64,000 bases of DNA from Rhodococcus rhodnii (lineage in GTDB: Bacteria; Actinomycetota; Actinomycetes; Mycobacteriales; Pseudonocardiaceae). Within the stretch, counting starts at the first letter, position 1. Each line of letters opens with the position of its first letter. The stretch covers positions 186,001 through 250,000 of the forward strand of contig JOAA01000010.1 of NCBI GenBank assembly GCA_000720375.1. The letters run 5' to 3'. Made by a program: the position numbers and the translations under genes. This document shows positions 1 to 9,358 of the stretch, in pieces. The notes beneath the pieces were generated by a model. That model did not search any database. It was not told the DNA's origin and worked only from the letters and a program-made list of their open reading frames with translations.

Positions 1-951
1 GACGTTGAGGTTGTTCCAGAGCGACGGCCACGGCGTCGGCTCGATCCACGGGCCGGTCGTCGCCATGATCGGGCCGCTTTGCCGGGACGCGGAGGCGATT
101 TTGTAGAGCTGGATCCAGTAGAAGCTCTGCAGCAGTTCGTCCGGAATGGACAGGAAGCTCTTTCGGTAGAAGGCGTGCCACCAGTTCTGGTGTTCCTGCC
201 GGAGCAAGCGCTCGGGTCTCGCGAACCGGACGATATCCCTGACTTGGCTTTCGGCGGTGGTGCCGGGGTAGGTGTGTTTGACCGACAGCAGCAACGTGTT
301 GCCACGCTTGCGATACGCGGTGGCCGTCTGTCCACCCGCGACCATTGGCTGCACCACGACCGTCATGTCGCGCTCGGTCTTGGTGATCGGCTTCGGGTTG
401 CGCGGGAAGGTCGCGGGCGGTGGTTCCCGGATGGTTCTCGGACTCAGCGCCTCGGCCGGTTCGAAGACGAGAGTGTGGTCGCCGTGGACTTCCAGGCAGA
501 GCAGATCGGTTTCGGCGTGCACGAACAGGCGGATCGCGATGTCACCCTGGTCGGTCTTGATGGTCCCGGTGAGCTCGGCGTTCCACAGCTCAAGCCGCAT
601 GTCGACGCCCGTGATGGTGCCCTTCGGCGTGAGCAGGAGCTTGCCGACGGGCAGACGCGCCACGCCCCACTCGTTGCCGAACTGCGGACGATGGTCCTGC
701 ACTTGACTGTGGTCGACCGTGATGCGGATCGCGTTCGCCCCAGGCTCGCGGTAGACCGCCGCGGCCAGAAACCCGTTGCCCAGAAACGGTCCCTCGTACC
801 AAGCACGCGGCACCCGCTGCCACACCATGTCGCAGGCGCCGAGAAACCGCGGCCAGTCGATCCCCGGCTGTTGCGCCTGAGCTGTGGGTAAGACCCCAAG
901 CATCGTCCCCGCCACCGCGCCACCCAGCAGCCCCCGACGAGAGATATCCAT
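1..951 (-). CDS. Secreted glycoside hydrolase-like protein, partial (C-terminus beyond window)
   Basis: The frame is open from the ATG at 951 to the window edge, giving 317 codons with no stop, so the C-terminus is missing. The N-terminus reads MDISRRGLLGGAVAG followed by a hydrophobic stretch and TAQAQQ. This is a twin-arginine (Tat) signal peptide with an A-X-A type cleavage site. The mature part contains RAWYEGPFLGNGFLAAAVY and FGNEWGVARLPVGKL, which resembles the N-terminal beta-sandwich of large (alpha/alpha)6-barrel glycosidases (GH95/GH65-like or DUF5703 proteins). A role in extracellular glycan breakdown is inferred. The catalytic region is not visible. An in-frame GTG two codons upstream (957) is an alternative start. 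Confidence 0.75.
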   Translation of the reverse strand, partial: MDISRRGLLGGAVAGTMLGVLPTAQAQQPGIDWPRFLGACDMVWQRVPRAWYEGPFLGNGFLAAAVYREPGANAIRITVDHSQVQDHRPQFGNEWGVARLPVGKLLLTPKGTITGVDMRLELWNAELTGTIKTDQGDIAIRLFVHAETDLLCLEVHGDHTLVFEPAEALSPRTIREPPPATFPRNPKPITKTERDMTVVVQPMVAGGQTATAYRKRGNTLLLSVKHTYPGTTAESQVRDIVRFARPERLLRQEHQNWWHAFYRKSFLSIPDELLQSFYWIQLYKIASASRQSGPIMATTGPWIEPTPWPSLWNNLNV

Positions 952-1116
952 CCGCACTCCACACTGAGCTCGGCTAAAAGATCGGATGTATAGCCGAAGC
1001 TGACTGTATGGAAACCTTTTCAACCCGTCAACATCCCGCGATTCAAGGGAGTGAAGCGGCAGGTAGAGTCCGGAAAATTGGTTCAGGTCCGGTGAATGAC
1101 AGAGGTCCGATGTAAG

Positions 1117-2460
1117 TCAGACCCGGCCGAGCCGGGAGAGCAACACGGCAGAAGGCACTGGGTGCGCACCCCGTCGTCGGACGGAATCCGCTACGGCGCG
1201 GTCCGACGTCACGACGACCACCGGCCGTCCCTCGGGCTCCGCGGCGACCAACGCCCGGATGACGTCATCCGCGAGCACACCTGGGTCACTGAACAGCACG
1301 CGCACACCGCGAGGCGCGGCCGCAGGCACGGCGACAACGCCGGCACCGTCGAATACGAGCGTGACCTCAGCCGATGTCCTCGCTGCGAGTGCCGACAGTT
1401 GATGGGTGAGGCGCTCGCGTTGGTCGGCCAGAGGCAAGTCGGGGTAGCCCGTCTTCGTGACGTTGTAGCCGTCCACGACGAGGTGTACGGACGGCAACGC
1501 GAGCAGACGGTCCAACGCGGCCGGGTCCTCGACACGGCCGACCGTCCCCTGGGCTGCCGTGGCGCCGCGGACGAGGTCGGCGGGACGGGGGCCGCCACCA
1601 CCAAGCGCTAGCTCGCGCCTCAGCCCGGTGACCGCGCCGTCCAATGTGTCCACGAGTAGGGCGAGGCGGACTTCGTCGGCTTGCCGGGCTTCGCGCGCCG
1701 ATTGGCGGGCGACCTCGGCGTCCGCTTCGGCGCGGCGGGCCTTCTTGCGTTCGGTTTCCGCTCGTTCGCGTTCGCGGTCCCGCTGACCGGTCAGGTCGGC
1801 GATCTGGGCCGCCACTTCCTGCCGAAGACGTTCCATTTCCTCGGCGGCCGCTGCCGCCGCGTCCTTCGCCTCACGCAGCTTCACGCCTTGTTCGCGCAAA
1901 CGCTTTCGCAGGCGGTCGAGCTCGACTTCGGCGTCCGCGCGGATCAGGTCCGCGGCTCCCTGGGCGACTTCGAGTTCTCCCCTGGTCTGCTTGAGCTCGT
2001 TCTCCAGGCGGTCGGCCCTGGTCAACGCCGCGTCTCGTTCCGCCCTGAGCACGGCGTCGCCCGCGCGTCGAGAGACCAGCTCGATGTAGTGGACGGCCGT
2101 CTCGTCGCCGAGCAGCACTGCCGCCGCCGCGGCCGCGACAGGTTCGGCACCGCTGACCTCAAGCGCCCCGGGCCGGTGCTCGCGGCACCACTCGACCACG
2201 GCCGTGCGGAAGCTGTTCGAGTCTCGCAGCGCCGCCATGATCTGGGAGCCACCCAGCCGGGCGCGCTTGGCCGGCGCGAACTTGGCGACCGCTCTGAGCT
2301 GCTGCGGGATGTCCACCCGGTTGAGGCCGCTGATGGCTTCGGCGCCGATTTCGGCAAGGCGGGACCGCACGGCATCGGGGATGCCGTCCCACTCCACCTC
2401 GGACGTCTCGGCGAGCTCGTCGATCGGCTCGTCGGTCTCGTCCACTTCGCGCGGCGCCAT
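1117..2460 (-). CDS. NYN-domain (YacP-like) putative RNA-binding/nuclease protein
   Basis: The product is 447 aa. Residues 326-447 form a NYN (PIN-like) domain. It begins HLVVDGYNVTKTGYP, with the metal-binding aspartate at about 330, continues VTLVFDGAG, and ends with VVVVTSDRAVADSVRRRGA. NYN domains are predicted metal-dependent RNA nucleases. Residues about 140-265 are rich in E, R, K, Q and A in a heptad-like pattern and should form a long coiled coil. The N-terminal 130 residues are helical. Start choice: TAACCT lies 6 nt upstream of the ATG, suggesting leaderless transcription, although GGAGAG directly before the ATG could also act as a weak ribosome-binding site. The gene is divergent from the exonuclease gene. 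The precise RNA substrate is unknown. Confidence 0.85.
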   Translation of the reverse strand: MAPREVDETDEPIDELAETSEVEWDGIPDAVRSRLAEIGAEAISGLNRVDIPQQLRAVAKFAPAKRARLGGSQIMAALRDSNSFRTAVVEWCREHRPGALEVSGAEPVAAAAAAVLLGDETAVHYIELVSRRAGDAVLRAERDAALTRADRLENELKQTRGELEVAQGAADLIRADAEVELDRLRKRLREQGVKLREAKDAAAAAAEEMERLRQEVAAQIADLTGQRDRERERAETERKKARRAEADAEVARQSAREARQADEVRLALLVDTLDGAVTGLRRELALGGGGPRPADLVRGATAAQGTVGRVEDPAALDRLLALPSVHLVVDGYNVTKTGYPDLPLADQRERLTHQLSALAARTSAEVTLVFDGAGVVAVPAAAPRGVRVLFSDPGVLADDVIRALVAAEPEGRPVVVVTSDRAVADSVRRRGAHPVPSAVLLSRLGRV

Positions 2461-2570
2461 CTCTCCAGGTTAGTTGGCCGAGGCTGAAATGACCCGCTGG
2501 GTTGGCGTTAGTCCACATTGTGTCGGGCGACCCGCAAAACTGTCGGTGGGCGGCTCTAGTCTGCCGCGCG

Positions 2571-4268
2571 ATGACTACGCAGCTGTCGTTCGACGAACTC
2601 GGCACGCCGTTGCGGACCACCACTTTCGTGGTCTTCGACCTGGAGACCACGGGTGGCAGCGCGGAGCAGGACTCGGTCACGGAGATCGGCGCGGTCAAGA
2701 TCCGCGGCGGTGAGGTGATCGGTGAGTTCGCCACGCTGGTCGACCCGGGCCGGGGCATCCCGCCGGAGATCGTGGCGCTCACCGGCATCACCAACGCCAT
2801 GGTCTACCAGGCGCCGCCGCTGATCGAGGTGCTGCCCGCGTTCCTTGAATTCGCCGCGGGCTCGGTGCTGGTCGCGCACAACTCGGGCTTCGACGTCAGT
2901 TTCATAAAGGCTGCGTGCCGCCGTTACGGCTACCACTGGCCGCGCCCTGCCGTCGTGTGCACGGCGCGCCTCGCGAGACGCGTCCTGAGCCGCGAGGAGG
3001 CGCCGAGTTGCCGTCTGTCCGCCTTGGCCCAGCTGTTCCGTGCGAGTACGACTCCCATTCACCGGGCGCTGGCTGACGCGCGAGCGACGGTCGACGTGCT
3101 GCACGGCCTGCTTGAACGCGTCGGTTCGGTCGGTGTGCAGTCCTTGGAGGAGCTGCTCGATTACATACCTGAGGTCACGCCCGAGCAGCGCCGGAAACGT
3201 ACGCTCGCCGCCGATCTGCCGAACGAGCCAGGCGTGTACATGTTCCGTGGGCCGCGTGATGAGGTGTTGTACGTCGGCACCGCGTCCGACCTACGCCGTC
3301 GCGTCCGTCAGTACTTCACGGCCAGTGAGACACGTCGTCGCCTCCGGGAGATGGTTGGCCTCGCTGTCCGCGTCGACTCCGTGACCTGCGCGCATGCCCT
3401 TGAGGCTGAAGTCAGGGAGTTACGTCTGCTCGCAGCGCACAAACCGATTTACAACCGACGTTCCCGTAACAAGCACCAGGCTTGGTGGCTCACGCTCACC
3501 GACGAGGCGTTCCCACGGTTATCGATTGTCCGTACGCCCCGGGACGGCTCGCTCGGGCCGTTCCGGTCGCAGCGCTCCGCGGAAGGCGCGGCCGTCGCGT
3601 TGCAAGAAGGTACGGGCATACGGCCGTGCACCCAGCGCATCCCGGCACGGTCCCCGAAAGGCACACCGTGTCTGTTGGCAGAAATTGGCCGATGCGGCGC
3701 GCCGTGCGCTGGCCACCAGAGCGTCCACGAGTACCAGCCGTACGTGGAGGCGATGCGCGGTCTCGTCGCGGGACACCGTGTGGACGCTTTATGGCGTGCT
3801 GCCGCGCGGTTGGTGCAGTTGTCAGACGCGCAGCGTTTTGAGCAGGCCGCCGAAGGACGCGACCGCCTTGCTCTGCTCGTGCGAGCACTTGACCATGGCC
3901 AACGGCTCGCGTCACTCGCCTCGATCACCGAACTCGTCGCGGCACGCCCGGACGGTACGGGCGGTTGGGACTTCGCTGTGGTCCGGCACGGCAGGCTCGC
4001 ATCGGCGGGCAACGCTCCTCGCGGCGTAGCCCCGATGCCGGTGGTCGAGATGCTTGTGTCGTCCGCCGAGACCGTCATCCCGTCGGCTGGGCCGCTGTAC
4101 GGCGCGCCGCACGAAGAGGTTGGGGCCGTTCTGCGTTGGCTTGAGAAGCCCGGGACACGGATGGTCCGGTGCACCACACCGTGGACGGTCCCGGCGGCTT
4201 CGGCGGCAAGCTGGCGGCCATGGCTGAAACGCGCGGAATCAGTCTGGAGCGGCCCGCAGTTCGATTGA
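2571..4268 (+). CDS. DEDDh 3'-5' exonuclease fused to UvrC-like GIY-YIG domain
   Basis: The product is 565 aa. Residues 19-180 are a DnaQ-type exonuclease: FDLETTGG (D23, E25), HNSGFD (D108) and HRALADA (H164, D169) supply the DEDDh metal ligands. Residues about 218-300 are a GIY-YIG endonuclease fold (GVYMFRGPRDEVLYVGTASDLRRR). The rest resembles UvrC, including a GRCGAPCAG cysteine cluster. This fusion is common in actinobacteria; its M. tuberculosis counterpart is Rv2191. A role in DNA repair is inferred from the domains. The ATG at 2571 is preferred over an upstream in-frame start because both the exonuclease fold and a -10-like TAGTCT box (2557-2562, 8 nt upstream) fit a leaderless start there. 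Confidence 0.93.
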   Translation: MTTQLSFDELGTPLRTTTFVVFDLETTGGSAEQDSVTEIGAVKIRGGEVIGEFATLVDPGRGIPPEIVALTGITNAMVYQAPPLIEVLPAFLEFAAGSVLVAHNSGFDVSFIKAACRRYGYHWPRPAVVCTARLARRVLSREEAPSCRLSALAQLFRASTTPIHRALADARATVDVLHGLLERVGSVGVQSLEELLDYIPEVTPEQRRKRTLAADLPNEPGVYMFRGPRDEVLYVGTASDLRRRVRQYFTASETRRRLREMVGLAVRVDSVTCAHALEAEVRELRLLAAHKPIYNRRSRNKHQAWWLTLTDEAFPRLSIVRTPRDGSLGPFRSQRSAEGAAVALQEGTGIRPCTQRIPARSPKGTPCLLAEIGRCGAPCAGHQSVHEYQPYVEAMRGLVAGHRVDALWRAAARLVQLSDAQRFEQAAEGRDRLALLVRALDHGQRLASLASITELVAARPDGTGGWDFAVVRHGRLASAGNAPRGVAPMPVVEMLVSSAETVIPSAGPLYGAPHEEVGAVLRWLEKPGTRMVRCTTPWTVPAASAASWRPWLKRAESVWSGPQFD

Positions 4269-4429
4269 GCCCCGGCGGCTTCGAGTGGATGGCGATCGAG
4301 CTCAGCCCCGGCGACCAGCTGACGGCCGGGAGATACGAGAACGTCCGCTTCGCCGCTGACATCGAGCACCACTGCGGCTCCCTGAGCGCACCGGCGCTGC
4401 GCGTCCAGGTGAAGTACGACGAGAGCTAG
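4220..4429 (+). CDS. Possible small hypothetical protein overlapping the exonuclease 3' end
   Basis: A 69-codon frame starts with ATG at 4220 and overlaps the last 49 nt of the exonuclease gene. Its second half has GC-rich third positions and a strand-like composition (FEWMAIELSPGDQL, RYENVRFAAD), so it looks protein-like. I do not recognise a family and see no good ribosome-binding site. It may be a genuine small gene or a leftover of a larger one. Confidence is low. Confidence 0.3.
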   Translation: MAETRGISLERPAVRLSPGGFEWMAIELSPGDQLTAGRYENVRFAADIEHHCGSLSAPALRVQVKYDES

Positions 4430-4470
4430 CGGTCTAGTCTGTGCCTTGCAGACGACCAGGGAGGACACCC

Positions 4471-4758
4471 GTGATCAAGGCGATCGTGATGATCCAGGTG
4501 GATGCGGCGAGCATTCCCGAGACCGCGCAGGCCATCGCCGACGTCCCCGGCGTGACCGAGGTGTACTCGTGCGCCGGTGACGTCGACCTGATCGCGATCA
4601 TGGGCGTGGCCAAGCACGAGGAGCTGGCCGACCTGATCCCCGGCCGGATCAGCAAGATCCCCGGTGTGGTCGCGACCGACACGCACATCGCGTTCCGGTC
4701 GTACTCCCGGCAGGACACCGAAGCCGCCTTCTCGATCGGCTCCGAAGACGCCGACTAG
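4471..4758 (+). CDS. Lrp/AsnC ligand-binding (RAM) domain protein
   Basis: The product is 95 aa. It consists only of the RAM effector-binding domain of Lrp/AsnC regulators ([50 protein letters not shown]). There is no DNA-binding helix-turn-helix. Stand-alone RAM proteins sense amino acids or modulate full-length Lrp proteins. The GTG start follows a strong ribosome-binding site (GGGAGGA, 4460-4466). The stop codon TAG overlaps the stop of the convergent qcrB paralogue on the palindrome CTAG (4755-4758), so the two genes meet tail to tail with no space for a separate terminator. Confidence 0.85.
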   Translation: MIKAIVMIQVDAASIPETAQAIADVPGVTEVYSCAGDVDLIAIMGVAKHEELADLIPGRISKIPGVVATDTHIAFRSYSRQDTEAAFSIGSEDAD

Positions 4759-6329
4759 TGGCCGTTCGAGCGGGCGCGTTCGAGCGCCTCGGTCTCCGAA
4801 ACGGGATCCGGGGTCAGCAACGTGCCCGCCACCGGCCGTCCGGCCGAGCCGAGTTTGTTCATCTTCTTCGGTACGGCCGCGCCCTGGTACACGAGCGGAC
4901 GGTCAGCCAGTGGCTGGTGTAGCTCGATGAACTCGCCGTGCGGCAGCCGTTTGATGATGCCGGTCTCAATACCGTGCGCCAGCACCTCACGGTCAGACCG
5001 TTGCAGGCCAAGGCAGATCCGGTACGTGATGAAGTACGCCAACGGCGGCAACACAAGCAACCCGATCCGGCCCATCCATGTGGTCGCGTTCAACGAGATG
5101 TCGAACTTCTCCGCGAACACGTCGTTCGCCGCGGACAACAGCATCACCATGAAGTACGTGATCGCCATGGCGCCCAACGAAGTCCGGACCGGGACGTCAC
5201 GCGGACGCTGCAACAGGTTGTGGTGCGCGTAGTCCTTTGTGAACTTTCGTTCGATCCACGGGTAGACCGCGGCAAGCCCGGTGAGCAACGGCAATCCGAG
5301 GACGAACGGGAAGAACGCGGCCGGGATCGTGTAGTCCCAGAACGAGATTTCCCAAGCGGGCCATAGCCGGACGAGCCCGTCCGTCCACGCCATGTACCAG
5401 TCGGGCACGATGCCCGCGGAGATGTGCGCGGTGTTGAACGGGCCGAAGTTCCAGATCGGGTTGATCTGGAACAACCCGCCCAGCAGGGCGATCACGCCGA
5501 CCACGATGGCGAAGAAACCGCCTGCCTTCAACGAGAAGTACGGCATGATCCGCACACCGATCACATTGGACTCTTTGCGCAGGTGCCCCGGGAACTGAGT
5601 GTGCTTCTGGTACCAGACAAGGCCGACGTGCACCACGACCAACGCGAGCAGGATGCCTGGGATGATCAGGATGTGCGCGGTGTAGATGAACGGGATGAAC
5701 TCCTCACCAGGGAACTCACCGCGGAACAGCAACGCGTTCACCCAGGTCCCGATCACCGGGATGGACATGATCAACCCGGAGGTCACCCGGATCCCCGCGC
5801 CGGAGAGCAGGTCGTCCGGCAGCGAGTAGCCGGTCAGGCCCTCGATCGTGCCGATCAGGAAGATCACGATCCCGATCACCCAGTTCGCCTCACGCGGCCG
5901 CCGGAACGCACCGGTGAAGAACGTCCGGAACATGTGCAGCACCAAGGCAGCCATGAAAAGCAACGCCGCCCAGTGGTGCACCTGCCGGACGAACAGACCA
6001 CCCCGTACCTCGAACGAGATGTTCAACGCGGACTCGTAGGCACGGGACATCTGGACGCCACGCAGGTTCGCGTACGCCCCCTGGTACTCCACGTGCTGCA
6101 TCGACGGGTCGAAGAACAACGCCAGGTAGGTCCCGGAAAGCAGCAACACGATGAAGCTGTACAGCGCCACTTCACCAAGCAGGAACGACCAGTGCGTCGG
6201 GAAGACCTTGTTCAGCTGGCGCCGGATCCCACCCGCGGCGTGCAGCCGGTCGTCCGCCCAGTTTCCCGCCGCGGCCGCGGCTTTCGCGGCCCGGTTCGGT
6301 CCCTTTGTCGGTGTGGTCAATCCGCTCAC
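4755..6329 (-). CDS. qcrB: Cytochrome bc1 complex cytochrome b subunit, paralogue (QcrB2)
   Basis: The product is 524 aa and a near twin of the QcrB at 13384-15042, differing at scattered positions (I judge about 90 percent identity by eye). It has the multi-helix cytochrome b core, haem-ligand histidine regions ([39 protein letters not shown]) and the quinol-site [10 protein letters not shown]. Against the other copy it lacks an 8-residue loop (DDHGHPIP region) near the C-terminus, and its tail is shorter. GTG start; GGGAGG lies 4-5 nt upstream. It stands alone, without qcrA or qcrC beside it, and borders an accessory island. Every key residue I can see is intact, so it is probably functional as an alternative QcrB subunit. 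Confidence 0.93.
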   Translation of the reverse strand: MSGLTTPTKGPNRAAKAAAAAGNWADDRLHAAGGIRRQLNKVFPTHWSFLLGEVALYSFIVLLLSGTYLALFFDPSMQHVEYQGAYANLRGVQMSRAYESALNISFEVRGGLFVRQVHHWAALLFMAALVLHMFRTFFTGAFRRPREANWVIGIVIFLIGTIEGLTGYSLPDDLLSGAGIRVTSGLIMSIPVIGTWVNALLFRGEFPGEEFIPFIYTAHILIIPGILLALVVVHVGLVWYQKHTQFPGHLRKESNVIGVRIMPYFSLKAGGFFAIVVGVIALLGGLFQINPIWNFGPFNTAHISAGIVPDWYMAWTDGLVRLWPAWEISFWDYTIPAAFFPFVLGLPLLTGLAAVYPWIERKFTKDYAHHNLLQRPRDVPVRTSLGAMAITYFMVMLLSAANDVFAEKFDISLNATTWMGRIGLLVLPPLAYFITYRICLGLQRSDREVLAHGIETGIIKRLPHGEFIELHQPLADRPLVYQGAAVPKKMNKLGSAGRPVAGTLLTPDPVSETEALERARSNGH

Positions 6330-6418
6330 GGCGCCTCCCCACGTCCCCGGTTTCCATTCTGTTCACTCCGGACACCGGACACCCAGGGACGTAGGTCCCG
6401 AATAAGACAGGACCGTTG

Positions 6419-6775
6419 CTAAGGACTGAGTGGGGACGAGCCGTGTCGCGAGGGCTCGTGCTCAGCCGGACGCCCCGAACGGTGCTGGGTGTCCTGGTCG
6501 TCGCGGGGCGGTGCCGTCCGTCGCCGGATCGGATACTCAAGAGCAGGTCTACCGATTGCCACGGCCGCGGCTTCGTGGCGAGTCGTTCTTCGGCGTGGCG
6601 TACACAGCGGTTTCTGCCAATACTGAGCGGCCCCCATTTGCTGGTGTAAGCCGGATCTACGGCTATCACCGTGATCGCGTGCGCCGCGGTCATGCTGACC
6701 AACCGCTGGCGAAGCCTGCTGGTCGGAAACCGGCAGACGATGTTGAGGGTGCGCCTGATCTTGCCGCTTGAGCCG
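6419..6775 (-). pseudogene. Remnant of a TnpB-like transposase (C-terminal fragment, frameshifted)
   Basis: Read on the minus strand, one frame gives FPTSRLRQRLVSM and then ITVIAVDPAYTSKWG. A second frame continues AAQYWQKPL, TTRHEAAAVAIGRPALEYP and RRRTAPP. Together they match, from memory, the C-terminal part of actinobacterial TnpB-related (IS200/IS605 accessory) proteins. The frames join at a run of five G (6631-6635 as C on the plus strand), where one missing G explains the shift. No N-terminal part or start codon is present, so this is a decayed fragment. Either a real frameshift or an assembly error is possible at the G run, but the truncation shows decay regardless. Confidence 0.65.
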
Positions 6776-6792
6776 GGAGGTATGTACGAATG

Positions 6793-6833
6793 GGCCGTCC
6801 CGCCAGCGCGTGATGGGCGCGGGCGGGACGGCC
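6793..6833 (-). terminator. Hairpin terminator after the MBL/hydrolase genes
   Basis: A perfect 12-bp inverted repeat (GGCCGTCCCGCC at 6793-6804, its complement at 6822-6833) with a 17-nt loop lies 14 nt past the stop of the MBL-fold gene. There is no clear U-tract. It is the only strong hairpin at the end of this gene group. Confidence 0.65.
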
Positions 6834-6847
6834 TGGGTGGGTGTCGT

Positions 6848-7648
6848 TCAGGTGGGGATCTCAGTGCTGACGCCGGTCTCCAGCCACTGGATGCTGCGCC
6901 GGATGTCGGTGGCCGCGTTGGCGAAGTCGCGTTCGACGGCGGCTCGAGGTTGCCGGAAGTGTTTCCATCCTTCGTAATGGACGGGGATGACGGTGTGTGG
7001 TCGGATGGCTTGGCAGAGTTCGACCGCCGTTCGGCCGGTCATCGTGTACCGGATCGGTCCGGTGACCGGGAATCGGACGCCGCCGAGGTGCAGCACTGCG
7101 GTGCCGATGCGCAGCCGCTCGGCGATGGCACGGATGCCGGGGTAGAGGACGGTGTCGCCGGAGATCCATAGTTGGCCGTGGTGTTGGCCGTCCCATCGCA
7201 GCGCGAACCCGATGACGTCACCGACGATCGGCCGGCTCAGGGGTGGGCCGTGCCGGCACGGGGTTGCCGTGATGTCGATCGTGGGCCGGTCGGCACCGTT
7301 GAGGGTCGTGGTTTCCCATGGTGCGAGCCCGCTCGTGGTGCCGCCGAGCCGGCCCGCGCCGACTGTGGTGGTGAGCACCGTGGGGACGTCGGACAGCATT
7401 GCCCGGCCGAGGTCGTCGAGGTTGTCGCCGTGGTGGTCGTGGGTCAGCAGCACCGCGTCGATCGGGCCGAGTGCTGCGGGGGCGATCGCGGGACCGGTGG
7501 TCTTGCGCGACGAGGTACCCCAGCCGAAGTTGTATCGGCGGCCGGGTGGGTCGAACGTTGGGTCGGTCAGCAGGCGCCAACCGCCGACCTCGATGAGGAT
7601 GGTGGGTCCGCCGATGTGTGTGATGCGGACCCGCGGCGGTGGGCTCAT
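6848..7648 (-). CDS. MBL-fold metallo-hydrolase
   Basis: The product is 266 aa. It starts ITHIGGPTILIEVGGWRLLTDPTF, the usual opening of the Lactamase_B_2/3 branch (UlaG or NAPE-PLD-like). The zinc-binding motif LLTHDHHGDNLD is at about residues 68-79, with further likely ligands in LWISGDTVLYPG and VIPVHYEGW. The substrate is unknown; this branch includes lactonases and phosphodiesterases. The ATG at 7648 overlaps the upstream hydrolase stop as ATGA (7645-7648), so the two are translationally coupled. It is probably cytoplasmic, as no signal peptide is seen. Confidence 0.9.
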   Translation of the reverse strand: MSPPPRVRITHIGGPTILIEVGGWRLLTDPTFDPPGRRYNFGWGTSSRKTTGPAIAPAALGPIDAVLLTHDHHGDNLDDLGRAMLSDVPTVLTTTVGAGRLGGTTSGLAPWETTTLNGADRPTIDITATPCRHGPPLSRPIVGDVIGFALRWDGQHHGQLWISGDTVLYPGIRAIAERLRIGTAVLHLGGVRFPVTGPIRYTMTGRTAVELCQAIRPHTVIPVHYEGWKHFRQPRAAVERDFANAATDIRRSIQWLETGVSTEIPT

Positions 7649-8451
7649 CGGGCGTGGCGCAGGGCCCAGTCGAGGGCGAAGTCGGCGATCTCCTCCCAGC
7701 CTTTCTGGGCCGGAAGCAGGTGGGCGTAGCCGTCGTACTGGACGTGTTCGGTGACGGTGTTCGACTTGTAGTGCTTGACGTTGGAGCGTTGTACCGCCGG
7801 GGGCATGATGTGGTCCTCGCTGCCGGAGACGAACAGCAGCGGCGCCCGGTTTTCGTTGTGGTAGTCGACCCAGGTGTCCTGATGTCCGGGCTGGAAGTTG
7901 GCCAGGACGCTGCCCCACAAGATGCCGCCGTTGGCCGGGATGTGGTAGCGCTCGTACAGCGCCTGGGATTCCTCGTCGCTGAACGTGTTGGTGAAGGCAT
8001 ACTTCCATTCGTCCAGGGTCAGGCCGATGGCCTTGTGCCGGTTCGCCGGCGATCGCAGCACCGGCAGCGTTGACTTCACCTGCGAGAACGGCACCGCGCG
8101 GACGCCTTCGGTTGGGGCGGAGTTGAGCACCACGGCGGAGGCGCCGAGGCCGTGGTCGAGCAGGATCTGGGTGAAGGCGCCACCCGCGGAGTGCCCCATG
8201 ATGATCGGTGGTCGCGGCAGCGGCCGGATGACCGCTTCGAGGTGTTCGATGATCGCCGGGACGGTGAGTGCGGTGATGATGTCCGGGTCGGCGTTGAGTG
8301 CCTCGACCTCGACCTCGACCTCGAAGCCGGGGTAGCCGGGTGCGAGGACGCGGAAACCCTTCTGCTCGTAGTGGGTGATCCAGTGTTCCCAGCTGCGGGG
8401 CGTGACCCAGAAGCCGTGGACCAGGACGATGGTGTCGGGAGTGCTGGTCAT
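7645..8451 (-). CDS. Alpha/beta hydrolase
   Basis: The product is 268 aa. TIVLVHGFWVTPRSW gives the oxyanion-hole HG motif, GHSAGG holds the nucleophilic serine (about residue 100), and YAHLLPAQKGW near the end carries the likely catalytic histidine. The substrate cannot be told. Start choice: a TTG two codons upstream overlaps the preceding stop, but the ATG at 8451 has GGAG 7 nt upstream and is preferred. Its stop overlaps the MBL gene start, and its start lies 2 nt after the chloroperoxidase-type gene stop. The three therefore form a tight operon. Confidence 0.9.
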   Translation of the reverse strand: MTSTPDTIVLVHGFWVTPRSWEHWITHYEQKGFRVLAPGYPGFEVEVEVEALNADPDIITALTVPAIIEHLEAVIRPLPRPPIIMGHSAGGAFTQILLDHGLGASAVVLNSAPTEGVRAVPFSQVKSTLPVLRSPANRHKAIGLTLDEWKYAFTNTFSDEESQALYERYHIPANGGILWGSVLANFQPGHQDTWVDYHNENRAPLLFVSGSEDHIMPPAVQRSNVKHYKSNTVTEHVQYDGYAHLLPAQKGWEEIADFALDWALRHAR

Positions 8452-8453
8452 GA

Positions 8454-9287
8454 TCAAGCTCCGTACGTGTTGAGGAAGGCGAGCAGGTCGTCGCCGAGCT
8501 GAGATTTGTGGGTGTCGGTGATGCCGTGCGGAGCGCCCGGGTAGACGATCAGCTCGGCGCCCTTGACCAGGGCCGCTGACGCTTTGCCGCCGACCTCGAA
8601 GGGCACGACCTGGTCGTCGTCACCGTGGATCACCAGGGTCGGGACGTCGAACTTGGCGAGGTCGTCACGGAAGTCGGTGGCGGAGAACGCGGCGATCGAC
8701 TCGTAGGCGTTGCGGTGTCCCGCGGCCATCGACTGCAGCCAGAACGCGTCCCGGATGCCCTGGGAGACGTTTGCGCCGGGCCGATTGTGGCCGAAGAACG
8801 GCCCGTCGGCGAGGTCCTTGTACAACTGGGACCGGTCGGTGAGGGAGTCGGCGCGGATGCCGTCGAACACCTCGACCGGTACGCCGTGCGGGTTGTCGTC
8901 GCGGCGCACCATCAGCGGCGGCACCGCGGAGACGAGGACGGTCTGCGCGACGCGGGCGGTGCCGTGCCGGCCGATGTAGCGGGTGATCTCGCCGCCGCCG
9001 GTGGAGAAACCGACCAGCGTCACGTCCCGCAGGGCGAGGTGCTCGATCAGTGCGGCGAGGTCGTCGGCGTAGGTGTCCATCTCGTTGCCGTGCCAGGTCT
9101 GTGTGGACCGGCCGTGACCGCGCCGGTCATGGGCGATGACCCGGTAGCCGTTCGATGCGAGGAACAGCGCCTGCGCCTCCCAGCTGTCGGAGTTCAACGG
9201 CCAGCCGTGGCTGAGCACGACCGGCCGGCCGGCGCCCCAGTCCTTGAAGAAGATGTCGGTGCCGTCGGCGGCGGTCACGAAGGGCAT
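8454..9287 (-). CDS. Non-haem chloroperoxidase-type alpha/beta hydrolase
   Basis: The product is 277 aa. It begins [16 protein letters not shown] and carries [22 protein letters not shown] (nucleophile serine), HGDDDQVVP (acid) and APHGITDTH (histidine), the signature layout of cofactor-free bacterial haloperoxidases/esterases. In vivo these enzymes act mainly as esterases or perhydrolases, and true halogenation is rarely their role. ATG start with AGAGGA about 7 nt upstream. It is the first gene of a chloroperoxidase-hydrolase-MBL operon and lies 71 nt downstream of another hydrolase gene. Confidence 0.92.
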   Translation of the reverse strand: MPFVTAADGTDIFFKDWGAGRPVVLSHGWPLNSDSWEAQALFLASNGYRVIAHDRRGHGRSTQTWHGNEMDTYADDLAALIEHLALRDVTLVGFSTGGGEITRYIGRHGTARVAQTVLVSAVPPLMVRRDDNPHGVPVEVFDGIRADSLTDRSQLYKDLADGPFFGHNRPGANVSQGIRDAFWLQSMAAGHRNAYESIAAFSATDFRDDLAKFDVPTLVIHGDDDQVVPFEVGGKASAALVKGAELIVYPGAPHGITDTHKSQLGDDLLAFLNTYGA

Positions 9288-9358
9288 GGTGGTGTCCTCT
9301 CTGGAAGAGTGATCGGGAAGTGATGGCTGGGCCGGAAGTCGGCGGGTTTGGGTGCCGC

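Noticed and set aside
3449..4468. Long minus-strand open frame opposite the exonuclease gene
   Set aside because: It lies fully antisense to a gene with clear DEDD and GIY-YIG motifs; its residue composition (Arg/Ser/Ala/Pro-rich, no motifs) is that of an antisense shadow in high-GC DNA.
6416..6771. Short plus-strand frames in the gap between qcrB2 and the MBL gene
   Set aside because: They have no ribosome-binding site or promoter box, and the opposite strand shows a recognisable TnpB-like remnant.
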